A DNA stretch of 64,000 nucleotides from Candidatus Dormiibacterota bacterium (GTDB lineage: Bacteria; Chloroflexota; Dormibacteria; Aeolococcales; Aeolococcaceae): assembly GCA_003162415.1 (NCBI GenBank), contig PMOL01000005.1:341836-405835 (forward strand), written 5' to 3'. Positions 8,174-17,128 of the stretch are shown here, piece by piece (position 1 is the stretch's first letter; the number at the start of each line of letters is the position of its first letter). The notes beneath the pieces were generated by a model. The model saw only the letters and a list, made by a program, of their open reading frames with translations. It did no database searches and was not told the origin of the DNA. The translations under genes were made by a program, and so were the position numbers.

Positions 8174-8748
8174 GCCAGACCTGGGTTGCGCTGGTACGAG
8201 GGATCAACGTCGGCCGTGCCAAACGAATCGCGATGCTGGATCTTCGCAACCTGCTGGAATCACTCGGGTACTCGGACGTTCGCACCCACGGGCAGAGCGG
8301 CAATGCGGTCTTCTTGTCGGGACAGGGCAACGCCGCAGCGATCGAGGAGGAGATCTCGAAGCGCATCCGCAGCGACTTCCGCATGGACACCTCCGTGCTT
8401 GTCCGCACCGCAACCGAGTTCGTGACGGCCGTCGACGCCAATCCCTTCATGGCGCGCGGCGTTGCGCCAAACGAGCTGCATGTCGCGTTCCTGAGCGCCG
8501 AGCCGGCCGCCGCGAAGAAGGCGGGACTTGATCGAGCGGCCTTCGCGCCAGACGAGTTCGCATTCGGCAAGCGGGTGATATACGTGCGCCTTCCCAACGG
8601 GATCACGGGCTCGACGCTGCCCGACTGGGAGCGCGCGCTCGGGGTGCGCGTGACTCAGCGAAACTGGAACACGTCGACCAAGCTTCGCGACCTGCTCAGC
8701 TCGGCCGCCATCGGCTGTGGCGTGTCCGCGCCGCACCCTCGCGGATGA
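8170..8748 (+). CDS. DUF1697 family protein
   Basis: 192 residues with the DUF1697 pattern: ALVRGINVGRAKRIAM at the N-terminus, GYSDVRTHGQSGNAVF, and NWNTSTKLRDLL near the C-terminus. The function of the family is unknown to me. The start overlaps the preceding hydrolase (ATGA), making it the last gene of the operon. Its final 53 bp overlap the end of the convergent monooxygenase gene. Confidence 0.8.
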   Translation: MSQTWVALVRGINVGRAKRIAMLDLRNLLESLGYSDVRTHGQSGNAVFLSGQGNAAAIEEEISKRIRSDFRMDTSVLVRTATEFVTAVDANPFMARGVAPNELHVAFLSAEPAAAKKAGLDRAAFAPDEFAFGKRVIYVRLPNGITGSTLPDWERALGVRVTQRNWNTSTKLRDLLSSAAIGCGVSAPHPRG

Positions 8749-11059
8749 GCTCCAGCCGGGGCTTCGGGCCGTCGCTCCGACCTCCCTGTGGCTTGCGACT
8801 GCCGGCCTTGTATGGATCCGGCCACTCCGCGCCCGGGCCGAAATAGCCCTGGTCGGCCGCCGCGTGGAGTGTCCACTGCGGATCGTACAGATGGGCGCGT
8901 GCAAGTGCGCAGAGGTCGGCTCGGCCGGCGAGGATCAATGAGTTGACGTCGTCATACGACGAGATGACCCCGACCGCGATGGTTGCGATGCCCACCTCGT
9001 TGCGAATGCGGTCCGCGTAGGGCGTCTGGTACGACCGCCCGAAGGCCGGTCGCTCGTCCTTGGTGACCTGACCGGTCGAGACGTCGATGGCATCGGCTCC
9101 GTGCGCCGCAAAGGCGCGAGCGATCTCCACGGCGTCGTCGGCGTCGATGCCACCGGGCGACCAGTCGGTCGCGGAGATGCGCACGGTCATCGGCTTGTGC
9201 GCCGGCCACGCGGCGCGCATCGCATCGAAGACCTCGAGCGGATAGCGGAGCCGGTGCTCCAGGGATCCGCCGTACTCATCGGTTCGCTGGTTCGAGATCG
9301 GCGAGATAAAGCTGGAGAGGAGGTATCCATGCGCGCAGTGCAGCTCGAGGAGATCGAATCCGGCACGCTCGCCGGCCGCGGCCGCGTGGACGAACTGGTC
9401 GCGGAGAGCGACCATCTCATCGGTGGTCAGCTCATGGGGCACCTGATTGGCGGGTGAATAAGGAACAGGCGAGGGCGCGATGACCTCCCAGTTGGCTTCC
9501 GGGAGCGGTTCGTCCATGCCCTCCCACATCAGCCGCGTCGACCCCTTGCGTCCCGAGTGTCCGAGTTGCAGTCCGATGCGCGCGCTGGTCCGCTCGTGCA
9601 CGAAGTCGACGATGCGCCGCCACCCGGGCTCGTGTTCGGGTGCGTACATTCCCGCGCACCCCAGCGTGATCCTGCCCGCAGCTGAGACGCACACCATCTC
9701 GGTCATCACCAGAGCCGCGCCTCCGAGCGCCTTGCTTCCAGTGTTCACCAGGTGGAAGTCGTTGGGCATGCCGTCGACCGCTGAGTACATGTCCATCGCT
9801 GAGACGATGACCCGATTCTTCAGCTCGAGGTCGCGCAACCTGAAGGGCTGGAACATCGGTGGTGTCGCCGCCCCATCGAGTCGCGGTTGCTGCGCCTCTC
9901 CCTGAGCCGCGAACCAGGCGTCGACCTCGCGCACGAACTCCGGGTCGCGCAGTCGGAGGTTGTCGTAGGTGACCCGGCGGCTCCGCGTCAGAATGTTGAA
10001 CGCGAACTGCATCGGATCCTGGTGGACGTACTGTCCGAGATTCTCGAACCATTCGAGGCTCGCCTGCGCAGCCCGCTGGGTCGACACGACCACCGGCTTG
10101 CGCTCCGCCTCGTATGCCTCGAGCGCCTGCGAGACGCTCTCGTTCTCATGCAGGCATGCAGAGAGTGCGAGCGCGTCCTCCATGGCGAGCTTGGTGCCTG
10201 ACCCGATCGAGAAGTGCGCGGTGTGCGCGGCATCACCGAGGATCACGACGTTGCCGTGATGCCAGCACTCGTTGCGCACCGTGGTGAAACTGATCCACCT
10301 CGAGTTGTTCGCATGCACCGCGTGGCCGTCGAGGATGGGCGCGAACAGCCGCCGTATCTCCGCGATGCCGGCGATATCGCTCTCACCCGGATCGAACCCG
10401 CGGGCGGCGAGCGGTTCGAATCCGGCGCGGCGCCAGACCGCTTCGTTCATCTCGACGATGAACGTGCTCCCGGTCGCGTCGTACGGGTACCCGTGAATCT
10501 GCATGACTCCGTGCGGCGTCTCGACGATGTAGAACTTGAAGGCATCGAAGACGAGGTCGGTCGCGAGCCACATGAACTTGCAGCGGCGCACGTCGAGAGT
10601 CGGTCGAAATGTCCCTGCATACCGGCTCCGTATCGTCGAGTTCACGCCGTCCGCGCCAACCACCAGGTCGTGCGTCGCGGCAAGCTCGCCGGCGGGCGGT
10701 GCTTCGGAGTTGAAGAGCAGCGCGACCCCAAGCTCGCGACAGCGTGCGTGGAGGATCTGGAGCAGCCGTTTGCGGCTCATCGCAGCGAATCCATGTCCTC
10801 CCGACGTGATCACCCGTTCCCGGTAGTGGATGTCGATGTCGTCCCATCTCGCGAATTCACGACACATCGCCTCGTGGATCGCCGGGTCGGCGTGCTCGAT
10901 ACCACCGAGCGTCTCATCGGAGAAGACCACGCCGAACCCGAAGGTATCGTCGTCGGCGTTGCGCTCCCACACGGTGACCTGGTGGGTCGGGTCGAGCTGT
11001 TTGGTGAGCGCCGCGAAGTAGAGTCCGCCCGGCCCGCCCCCGACAACCGCAATTCGCAT
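8696..11059 (-). CDS. 2-aminobenzoyl-CoA (or salicylyl-CoA) monooxygenase/reductase
   Basis: 787-residue two-domain flavoprotein. Residues 1 to about 370 form an FAD monooxygenase with the dinucleotide motif VVGGGPGGLYFAAL and the second FAD motif VILGDAAHTAHFSIGSG. Residues about 400-770 are an old-yellow-enzyme reductase domain (FQPFRLRDLELKNRVIVS, LELHCAHGYLLSSFISP). This architecture is that of anthraniloyl-CoA monooxygenase/reductase and the related salicylyl-CoA 5-hydroxylase. It would hydroxylate and then reduce the ring of the CoA thioester. The divergent genes (aryl-CoA ligase, RidA, enoyl-CoA hydratase, acyl-CoA dehydrogenase) favour anthranilate, because RidA suggests enamine/imine intermediates. 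Confidence 0.85.
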   Translation of the reverse strand: MRIAVVGGGPGGLYFAALTKQLDPTHQVTVWERNADDDTFGFGVVFSDETLGGIEHADPAIHEAMCREFARWDDIDIHYRERVITSGGHGFAAMSRKRLLQILHARCRELGVALLFNSEAPPAGELAATHDLVVGADGVNSTIRSRYAGTFRPTLDVRRCKFMWLATDLVFDAFKFYIVETPHGVMQIHGYPYDATGSTFIVEMNEAVWRRAGFEPLAARGFDPGESDIAGIAEIRRLFAPILDGHAVHANNSRWISFTTVRNECWHHGNVVILGDAAHTAHFSIGSGTKLAMEDALALSACLHENESVSQALEAYEAERKPVVVSTQRAAQASLEWFENLGQYVHQDPMQFAFNILTRSRRVTYDNLRLRDPEFVREVDAWFAAQGEAQQPRLDGAATPPMFQPFRLRDLELKNRVIVSAMDMYSAVDGMPNDFHLVNTGSKALGGAALVMTEMVCVSAAGRITLGCAGMYAPEHEPGWRRIVDFVHERTSARIGLQLGHSGRKGSTRLMWEGMDEPLPEANWEVIAPSPVPYSPANQVPHELTTDEMVALRDQFVHAAAAGERAGFDLLELHCAHGYLLSSFISPISNQRTDEYGGSLEHRLRYPLEVFDAMRAAWPAHKPMTVRISATDWSPGGIDADDAVEIARAFAAHGADAIDVSTGQVTKDERPAFGRSYQTPYADRIRNEVGIATIAVGVISSYDDVNSLILAGRADLCALARAHLYDPQWTLHAAADQGYFGPGAEWPDPYKAGSRKPQGGRSDGPKPRLELIREGAARTRHSRWRPS

Positions 11060-11114
11060 GTGAGTCTGGGCGCAACTGTAAAGTGTGGAACCTCGTGAAT
11101 GTGGCGTCCTCAGC

Positions 11115-11876
11115 GTGCCTGCGTCGATCTATTTCGCCGATCTGACCTCACCGCGCGCGCGAGCGCTGCTGGACAGCGGGCCGGTGCCGGTGCTGCTCCT
11201 GCCCGTCGGCGCGGTGGAACCGCACGGCCCGCACGCACCGCTCGGCACCGACTCGATCATCTCGGCCGCGATCTGCGAGCGCGCGGCGATGGCGCTCTCC
11301 GACGACCGAGCGGTGCGTGCGCTGGTGCTCCCTGAGATCGCATTCGGCGTGACCCGCTACTCGGCCGCGTTCACCGGAGCGGTGACGATCAGCGAGGGCA
11401 CGCTGCACGCGATGGTCGTCGAGGTCTGCGCATCCCTGCGCGCCCAGGGCTTCCGCCACCTGGTGATCGTCAACAGCCACTTCGAACCGGCCCAGGTGGC
11501 CACGCTGCGGCGGGCTGCCGGGGATGCGAAGGTTGGCTTCCTGGATCTCACCCGACGTGCTGTCGCCGATCAGCTGACCCCGGAGTTCAAGAGCGGCGCT
11601 GCCCACGCCGGCCGCTACGAGACGTCCCTCGTGCTCGCCCGGCGCCCTGAGCTCGTCGAGGCCGAGACGATGCGCCGGCTGCCCGCCTATGCGCTCGACA
11701 TGCCGGCGGCCATGGCGGCAGGTCAGACCGACTTCCTCGCCATGGGCATGGACCGCGCCTACTGCGGCGCGCCCGCCGAGGCAACCGCGGCCGAGGGTGA
11801 CGAGACGCTCGGGACGCTGAGCCGCCTCCTGGTCGAGCTGATCAGAGCTCAAGTCGAGGCAGAGCCGCCGACGTGA
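11115..11876 (+). CDS. Creatininase-family metal-dependent hydrolase
   Basis: 253 residues from GTG 11115 (an in-frame GTG at 11085 would add ten residues not resembling the family). The metal-site pattern of creatininase is present: GAVEPHGPHAPLGTDS supplies Glu, His and Asp, and NSHFEPAQ supplies the later His-x-Glu pair. Family members open cyclic amides or hydrolyse formamides. Leading an aminobenzoyl-CoA operon, it may act on a nitrogen-containing ring or ring-opened intermediate; this is inference. Stop overlaps the ligase start (GTGA). Confidence 0.8.
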   Translation: MPASIYFADLTSPRARALLDSGPVPVLLLPVGAVEPHGPHAPLGTDSIISAAICERAAMALSDDRAVRALVLPEIAFGVTRYSAAFTGAVTISEGTLHAMVVEVCASLRAQGFRHLVIVNSHFEPAQVATLRRAAGDAKVGFLDLTRRAVADQLTPEFKSGAAHAGRYETSLVLARRPELVEAETMRRLPAYALDMPAAMAAGQTDFLAMGMDRAYCGAPAEATAAEGDETLGTLSRLLVELIRAQVEAEPPT

Positions 11877-13453
11877 GCGCTGCCGGCACGGAGCCCGGCG
11901 TGAACCTGGCCACCGCATTCCTGGACCGCAACGTCGCCGAGGGGCGGGGACGGCGAACGGCGCTCACTGGACCGGCAGGTAGCTGTACCTACGCCGAGCT
12001 CTCCGCCCTCACCAACCGCGTGGGCAACGCGCTCCTCGAACTCGGCGTCCAGGCTCACGAGCGCGTGCTCCTAGCCCTGGCTGACTCGGCGGAGTTTGTC
12101 GCCACGTGGTATGCGGTGCAGAAGATCGGAGCCGTGACCGCCGAGGTGTACACGTTCCTGCAGCCCAAGGACTACACCTATTACCTCGACTACACGGCCG
12201 CGACAGTGGTGGTGGTCGACGCGGGCACCCTCGACCGGATGCGGGAAGCCTTGGCTGCGAGCCGCGGGCGCGCGCGGTTGCTGGTCGTCGCCGCCCCCGA
12301 GAGCGACCTCCGCGATGGCGAGGTGTCCTTCGACGCGCTGGTCTCGCGCCAGACTGCCGATCTCGACGCCGCCCCGATCGCCCAGGGCGACATCGCGATC
12401 TGGAAGTTCACCACCGGGAGCACCGGCAAGCCGAAGGCGTGCGTCCACACCGCGCACAGCCCGGTTTTCAGCCACCAGGCGTACGCGCGCGGGGTGCTCG
12501 ACATCCGGCCCGAGGACGTGGTCCTCCCGGTGCCGAAGCTGTTCTTCGGCTACGCGCGCGACCTCGCGGCGCTCTTTCCCTTTGGTGTCGGCGCCACCGG
12601 GGTGATCTTCGCTGAGAGGACCACGCCCGAGCTCATCTTCGAGCTGATCGCGCGACACCGTCCGACGATCCTGGTCAATGTGCCCACGATGATGCAGGCG
12701 ATGCTCGATCACCCCGACGCCGCGGCCCAGGACCTGAGCTGCCTGCGCCTGTGCACCTCCGCCGGCGAGGCCCTGCCCGAGCCCCTCCACCGCCGCTGGA
12801 ACGAAGCCTTCGGCATCGAGGTGCTCGACGGTATCGGATCGTCCGAGGCGTATCACATCTACATCTCCAACCGGCCCGGCCGCGTCCGCCCGGGGAGCAT
12901 CGGTGAGGTCGTCCCCGGCTACCAGGGCGAGGTTGTCGATGACGCCGGGCGCCCGCTTCCGGATGGGCAGATCGGCAGGCTCAGGGTCCGAGGGGAGAGC
13001 GCGGCTCTGATGTACTGGCAGGATGCCGCGGCGTCCGCGGACACCTATGCGGACGGGCTGGTCATGAGCGGAGACCTCGTGGAGCGCGACGTCGCGGGGT
13101 ACTTCACGTATCGCGGCAGAGCAGACGACCTGCTCAAGGTTGGTGGTATCTGGGTCGCGCCCGCCGAGATCGAGCGCTGCATCGCCGGCCACCCGGATGT
13201 CGTCGAATGCGCGGTCGTCGCGGCAGAACGCGACGGGCTCACGTTCGGCCACGCGTGGGTGGTGCTCAAGCCGGCCTCGGCGGCGAGCCCGGAAGCGTTG
13301 CAGGGATTTGTCCGCGAGCGCCTCGCGCCCCACAAGGTTCCGCGGGAGGTGCACCTCGTCGCTGCCCTGCCTCGGACCGGCTCGGGCAAGATCGATCGAA
13401 GCGCGCTGCGCGGGCTCGCTCTCACCGGCGACGGAGGAGGCAGACGGGCGTGA
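11873..13453 (+). CDS. Benzoate/2-aminobenzoate-CoA ligase
   Basis: 526-residue AMP-forming acyl-CoA synthetase of the benzoate-CoA ligase group. The P-loop-like KFTTGSTGKPKACVHTAHS, the motif DGIGSSEAYHIYIS, the hinge YRGRADDLLKVGGIWVAP and the catalytic lysine in LPRTGSGKIDR are all present. The stretch VLPVPKLFFGYARDLAA is typical of aryl-CoA ligases. It would activate an aromatic acid to its CoA thioester for the monooxygenase on the opposite strand. Anthranilate is inferred from context; benzoate remains possible. The GTG start overlaps the previous stop. Confidence 0.85.
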   Translation: MSAAGTEPGVNLATAFLDRNVAEGRGRRTALTGPAGSCTYAELSALTNRVGNALLELGVQAHERVLLALADSAEFVATWYAVQKIGAVTAEVYTFLQPKDYTYYLDYTAATVVVVDAGTLDRMREALAASRGRARLLVVAAPESDLRDGEVSFDALVSRQTADLDAAPIAQGDIAIWKFTTGSTGKPKACVHTAHSPVFSHQAYARGVLDIRPEDVVLPVPKLFFGYARDLAALFPFGVGATGVIFAERTTPELIFELIARHRPTILVNVPTMMQAMLDHPDAAAQDLSCLRLCTSAGEALPEPLHRRWNEAFGIEVLDGIGSSEAYHIYISNRPGRVRPGSIGEVVPGYQGEVVDDAGRPLPDGQIGRLRVRGESAALMYWQDAAASADTYADGLVMSGDLVERDVAGYFTYRGRADDLLKVGGIWVAPAEIERCIAGHPDVVECAVVAAERDGLTFGHAWVVLKPASAASPEALQGFVRERLAPHKVPREVHLVAALPRTGSGKIDRSALRGLALTGDGGGRRA

Positions 13454-14277
13454 CACGATTCCGGGCATCTGCCGGGTTCACCGAAAGCTGGCAGCATTTC
13501 GATTTCAGCGTCGATGAGGGCGTCGCCACGATCACGCTGGCACGCCCGGAGAAGCTCGGGGCGCTCACATTCGAGGTCTATGCGGATCTTCGCGACCTGC
13601 TCGCCGAGCTGCCCCACCGCGGCGATGCCCGCGTCGTCGTGATCACGGGCACCGGCCGGGGATTCTGCTCGGGAGGCGACGTCGTCGAGATCATCGGCGC
13701 GCTGCAGTCGATGGGCTCCGGGGATTTGCTCGAGTTCACACGCATGACCGGCTCGGTGGTCCGAGCGCTGCGCGAGTGCCCGCTGCCGGTGATCGCCGCC
13801 GTCAACGGCATCGCGGCCGGTGCCGGCGCGGTGATCGCCCTGGCCGCGGACATTCGCCTCCTCGCTCGCTCCGCACGCTTCGCATTCCTGTTCACCAAGG
13901 TCGGGCTGGCGGGCGCGGACATGGGCTCCGCATACCTCCTGCCTCGGGTCATCGGCTTTGGGCGGGCCAGCGAGCTGCTGCTGCTCGGCGACACGGTCGA
14001 AGCCGACCGTGCCCTCGAGATCGGCCTCGCGACTGCAGTGGTGGACGACGAGGCGCTTGCGGAAACTGCCCTGACCATAGCTCGACGCCTGTCTGACGGG
14101 CCGGCCCTCGCCTACTCGGCGACCAAGGTGCTGCTCACCCGCGAGCTCGACATGGGGTTACCCGGATCGCTCGAGCTCGACGCCATGACCCAGGCGCTGC
14201 TCATGGGCAGCCACGATCACGCCGAATATCACCGCGCCTGGACCGAGGGGCGCGCGCCCAGATGGGAGGGCCGATGA
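13450..14277 (+). CDS. Enoyl-CoA hydratase/isomerase family protein
   Basis: 275-residue crotonase-fold protein. The oxyanion-hole segments are visible: GTGRGFCSGGDVVEI and VNGIAAGAGAVIALAADIRL. GADMGSAYLLPRVIG is typical of the group of hydratases found in benzoyl-CoA and aminobenzoyl-CoA gene clusters. It probably performs hydration or hydrolytic ring opening of the alicyclic CoA ester made by the monooxygenase/reductase. GTG 13450 overlaps the ligase stop. Confidence 0.84.
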   Translation: MTRFRASAGFTESWQHFDFSVDEGVATITLARPEKLGALTFEVYADLRDLLAELPHRGDARVVVITGTGRGFCSGGDVVEIIGALQSMGSGDLLEFTRMTGSVVRALRECPLPVIAAVNGIAAGAGAVIALAADIRLLARSARFAFLFTKVGLAGADMGSAYLLPRVIGFGRASELLLLGDTVEADRALEIGLATAVVDDEALAETALTIARRLSDGPALAYSATKVLLTRELDMGLPGSLELDAMTQALLMGSHDHAEYHRAWTEGRAPRWEGR

Positions 14278-14678
14278 GCACCGAACACGAGATTGTCACC
14301 GCTGCAGATCTCCCCGCGCCGGTCGGCTACGCCCACGCCGTCGTTGCCGCGGCGGGCCGGACCGTGTACCTCGGCGGTCAGACAGCCCAGGGGCCGGACG
14401 GGGCGATTTTCGGCGCGTCCATCGTCGATCAGTTCGACCTCGCCGCTCGCAACCTCGTGGCCGCGCTCCACGCCGCCGGGGGGCAGCCCGACGATCTCGT
14501 CTCGCTCCAGATCTTCGTGACCGACCTCGCGGCCTATCGCGCAGCCATGAGCGAGCTCGGGAGCGTCTGGCGGACCCATTTCGGGCGCCGCTACCCCGCC
14601 ATGGCGGTGCTCGGAGTCGCCGAGCTCTTCGACCCGAAGGCCCTGGTCGAGCTGGCCGGCATCGCCGTCATCACATGA
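14274..14678 (+). CDS. RidA (YjgF/YER057c) family enamine/imine deaminase
   Basis: 134 residues. GYAHAVVAAAGRTVYLGGQTAQ and the late segment RYPAMAVLGVAELFDPKALVEL (given in part) mark the family. RidA proteins hydrolyse reactive enamines and imines with release of ammonia, which suits an aromatic-amine pathway. I chose ATG 14274 (overlap ATGA with the hydratase stop, preceded by GGGAGGG) over ATG 14262, which lies inside the hydratase gene. Confidence 0.85.
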   Translation: MSTEHEIVTAADLPAPVGYAHAVVAAAGRTVYLGGQTAQGPDGAIFGASIVDQFDLAARNLVAALHAAGGQPDDLVSLQIFVTDLAAYRAAMSELGSVWRTHFGRRYPAMAVLGVAELFDPKALVELAGIAVIT

Positions 14679-15820
14679 GCGCCGCCTACGCGCATCTGAC
14701 CGCGGCGCATCGCGAGCTGCTGGCCCGGAGCGAGGCCCTGGCGCGAGACGTCCTGGAGCCGATCGCGCACGGCGGCGAGCCGGGCAGGGTCAACCGCGAG
14801 CTGGTTGCCGCCCTTTCCGTGCACGGGCTCGTTCCCGAGGTGCTGGAGCGTGGTCGCGAGGTCCCGGCGCTCAACCTCTGCCTGGTGCGTGAGGGTCTCG
14901 CGCGGTATTCGACGGCCGCGGAGACTGCCTTCGCCCTCCAGGGACTGGGTGCCCATCCGATCCTGGCGGCCGGCCGGAGCGAGGTCGTCGATACCTGGAT
15001 CCCGCGGGTCGCCTCGGGTGAGGCGGTCGCTGCTTTCGCGCTCACCGAGCCGGATGCGGGATCCGACGTTGCGGCATTGGCGCTCGCCGCCGAGCCCGAC
15101 GGTGGCGGGTTCCGACTCACCGGCGAGAAGGTGTTCATCTCCAACGCGCCGGATGCCGACATCTACACGGTCTTCGCGCGGACCACCACTGGTGCGGGCG
15201 CCCGCGGCATCACCGCCTTCGCCGTGCCACGAGAGAGCGTCGGGCTGTCCGGCGAGCCGATCCCGTTCGTCGCCGACCACCCGATCGGCCGGCTGCAATT
15301 CGACGGCGTCGCGGTGCCTGCGGAGAACGTCCTTGGCGAGATCGATCACGGTTTCGGCGTTGCGATGCGGACCCTCGACCTCTTCCGTCCCAGCGTCGGC
15401 GCCTGCGCGGTCGGCATGGCTCAGGCGGCACTCGACGCCGCGGTCGCTCACGCCGCGGAACGTCAGGCCTTCGGCCACCCGCTGTCGGCGCTCCAGGGGG
15501 TGAGCCATCAGCTTGCCGACGTCGCGACCCGGGTCCAGGCTTCGCGCCTCCTGGTCCACTCGGCCGCCGCGGCGCACGACGCGGGGATCACGCCGAACAC
15601 CGAGGCCGCGGCGATGGCGAAGCTCTTCGCGACCGAGACGGCGATGATAGCGATCGACGTGGCGATCCAGGTGCACGGCGCCAGGGCTCTCGAGCGCGGA
15701 CACCTCCTGGAGCAGCTCTACCGCGACGTCCGCGGCACGCGGATCTACGAGGGCGCTTCCGAGGTGCAGCGCGAGATCATCGCTCGCCAGCTGTTCCGTC
15801 GGGCCGGTCGCGGATCATGA
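14675..15820 (+). CDS. Acyl-CoA dehydrogenase
   Basis: 381-residue flavin acyl-CoA dehydrogenase, normal length. AFALTEPDAGSDVAAL is the FAD/substrate signature and YEGASEVQREIIARQL the C-terminal family signature, holding the glutamate region typical of short-chain members. Last gene of the presumed aminobenzoyl-CoA operon; it would oxidise an intermediate in the beta-oxidation-like lower part. ATG overlaps the RidA stop. Its last 44 bp overlap the convergent acetyltransferase gene. Confidence 0.86.
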   Translation: MSAAYAHLTAAHRELLARSEALARDVLEPIAHGGEPGRVNRELVAALSVHGLVPEVLERGREVPALNLCLVREGLARYSTAAETAFALQGLGAHPILAAGRSEVVDTWIPRVASGEAVAAFALTEPDAGSDVAALALAAEPDGGGFRLTGEKVFISNAPDADIYTVFARTTTGAGARGITAFAVPRESVGLSGEPIPFVADHPIGRLQFDGVAVPAENVLGEIDHGFGVAMRTLDLFRPSVGACAVGMAQAALDAAVAHAAERQAFGHPLSALQGVSHQLADVATRVQASRLLVHSAAAAHDAGITPNTEAAAMAKLFATETAMIAIDVAIQVHGARALERGHLLEQLYRDVRGTRIYEGASEVQREIIARQLFRRAGRGS

Positions 15821-16367
15821 GGATCGATTCCACCCGCTGACCGGCGCGGCTGTCGGTGTCGAGGAAGGGTTCGCCGGCGACCCGCATCCCTGCGTGCCGG
15901 TAGGCGGCGTGAGATCGGGCGTTGGTGGCTTCGGTGATGAGCGCCACGACGGTCGCCGACTCCTCGGCGAAGAGGTGGTCGGAGAGGAGCCTGACCGCCC
16001 GCGACCCGATCCCCCTTCCTGCGAGCCGGCTGTCGCCGATGAAGATGTCGAGCCCCCACGCTCCTTCCGGCAGGCTCAGTCCGATCTCGGCCAGGTAGGC
16101 CTGCTCGGCGGCCCAGGGATAGAACTGGATGAAACCGACCGGTTCAGCGGCGAGCTCGATGATGCACGACGTCGTCTGATCGTCCCCGCCACCGCGCAGA
16201 CCGAGCTCCTCGATCACGCGGGCCATCGTTACGGGCGGTTCGTCCGGATCCCACCACTCCCTCACGTGGGGGCTGTTCCGCCAGTCGACGAGGCGGGCGT
16301 AGTCGTCGTCCTGATCTCGCACCCGCCGGATGGCCAGGTCGCCCTCGGCCGCGATGACGTCCTTCAT
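15777..16367 (-). CDS. GNAT acetyltransferase, AAC(6')-like
   Basis: 196 residues. AIRRVRDQDDDYARLVDWRN, the acetyl-CoA loop RLAGRGIGSRAVRLLSDHL and NARSHAAYRHAGM place it in the GNAT group that includes aminoglycoside 6'-N-acetyltransferases and siderophore-type acetyltransferases (Acetyltransf_8-like). The acceptor cannot be told from sequence, and resistance should not be assumed. Transcribed against the preceding operon with a 44-bp tail overlap. Confidence 0.75.
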   Translation of the reverse strand: MKDVIAAEGDLAIRRVRDQDDDYARLVDWRNSPHVREWWDPDEPPVTMARVIEELGLRGGGDDQTTSCIIELAAEPVGFIQFYPWAAEQAYLAEIGLSLPEGAWGLDIFIGDSRLAGRGIGSRAVRLLSDHLFAEESATVVALITEATNARSHAAYRHAGMRVAGEPFLDTDSRAGQRVESILMIRDRPDGTAGER

Positions 16368-16423
16368 CCAAGCAAGTATCGAGTCACTCGCGAAGCCGGT
16401 GCCGGCCGGGATCGCTGACTACG

Positions 16424-17128
16424 ATGCCGGCGATGCGTGTACTTGTCGTCGAGGATGAACCGGAGGTTGCAGGCAGCCTTGCTCGCGGGCTGGCTGAGGC
16501 CGGCATCTCGGTCGACGTCGCCCTGAGCGGTGAGGAGGCGATCGAGACCCTCCGCTCCGGCCTGGCCTATGACGTCGCCGTCCTCGACGTCATGCTCGGT
16601 GGCGACGTCGACGGCATCGGCCTCTGCCGCCACCTGCGGCTCCAGGGGGCCCCGACGGCGATTCTCATGCTCACCGCCCGAGACGACGTCAAGGACCGCC
16701 TCGCCGGTTTTGACGCCGGTGCCGACGACTACCTTGCCAAGCCCTTTCACTTTGAAGAGGTCCTCGCTCGCGTGCGAGCCCTGAGCCGCCGCCGCATCAC
16801 GCCTCAGCTCGAGGTCCTCCAGGCGGGCAACCTCTCCATGGACAGCGGCGCCCGCCAGGTGACGGTCGGGGGCGACGTGGTGCCCACCACCCGCCGCGAG
16901 TACGAGATCCTCGAGCTCTTCCTCCGCCACCCCGCTCAGGTGCTGAGCAAGGAACAGATCCACGACGCGGTATGGGGCGATGCGCAGACCGTCGAATCCG
17001 GTCTGGTGGAGGTGTATGCCGGCAAGGTGCGGCGCAAGCTGCAGGCGGCCAGCGCGTCGGTGCTCATCGAGACCTGCCGCGGAATCGGCTACCGCCTCAT
17101 CAGCGGCGACGCCGCCACGCTGTCATGA
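16424..17128 (+). CDS. OmpR-family response regulator
   Basis: 234 residues. Receiver domain with the phosphoacceptor Asp55 in VAVLDVMLGG and the switch lysine Lys106 in DYLAKPF; C-terminal winged helix (RREYEILELFLRHPAQVLSK, GIGYRLI). The start may be ATG 16424 or ATG 16433. Its stop overlaps the sensor kinase start (ATGA). Target genes are unknown; the pilin gene downstream is one candidate. Confidence 0.9.
   Translation: MPAMRVLVVEDEPEVAGSLARGLAEAGISVDVALSGEEAIETLRSGLAYDVAVLDVMLGGDVDGIGLCRHLRLQGAPTAILMLTARDDVKDRLAGFDAGADDYLAKPFHFEEVLARVRALSRRRITPQLEVLQAGNLSMDSGARQVTVGGDVVPTTRREYEILELFLRHPAQVLSKEQIHDAVWGDAQTVESGLVEVYAGKVRRKLQAASASVLIETCRGIGYRLISGDAATLS

Noticed and set aside
12071-13468. 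A 465-codon minus-strand frame opposite the aryl-CoA ligase
   Set aside because: Composition typical of an antisense shadow and no recognisable domain, whereas the plus-strand gene has every ligase motif.
15777-16367. Reading the GNAT gene as an aminoglycoside resistance gene
   Set aside because: Only fold-level features of that group are visible; the acceptor site cannot be matched to a resistance enzyme without a search.
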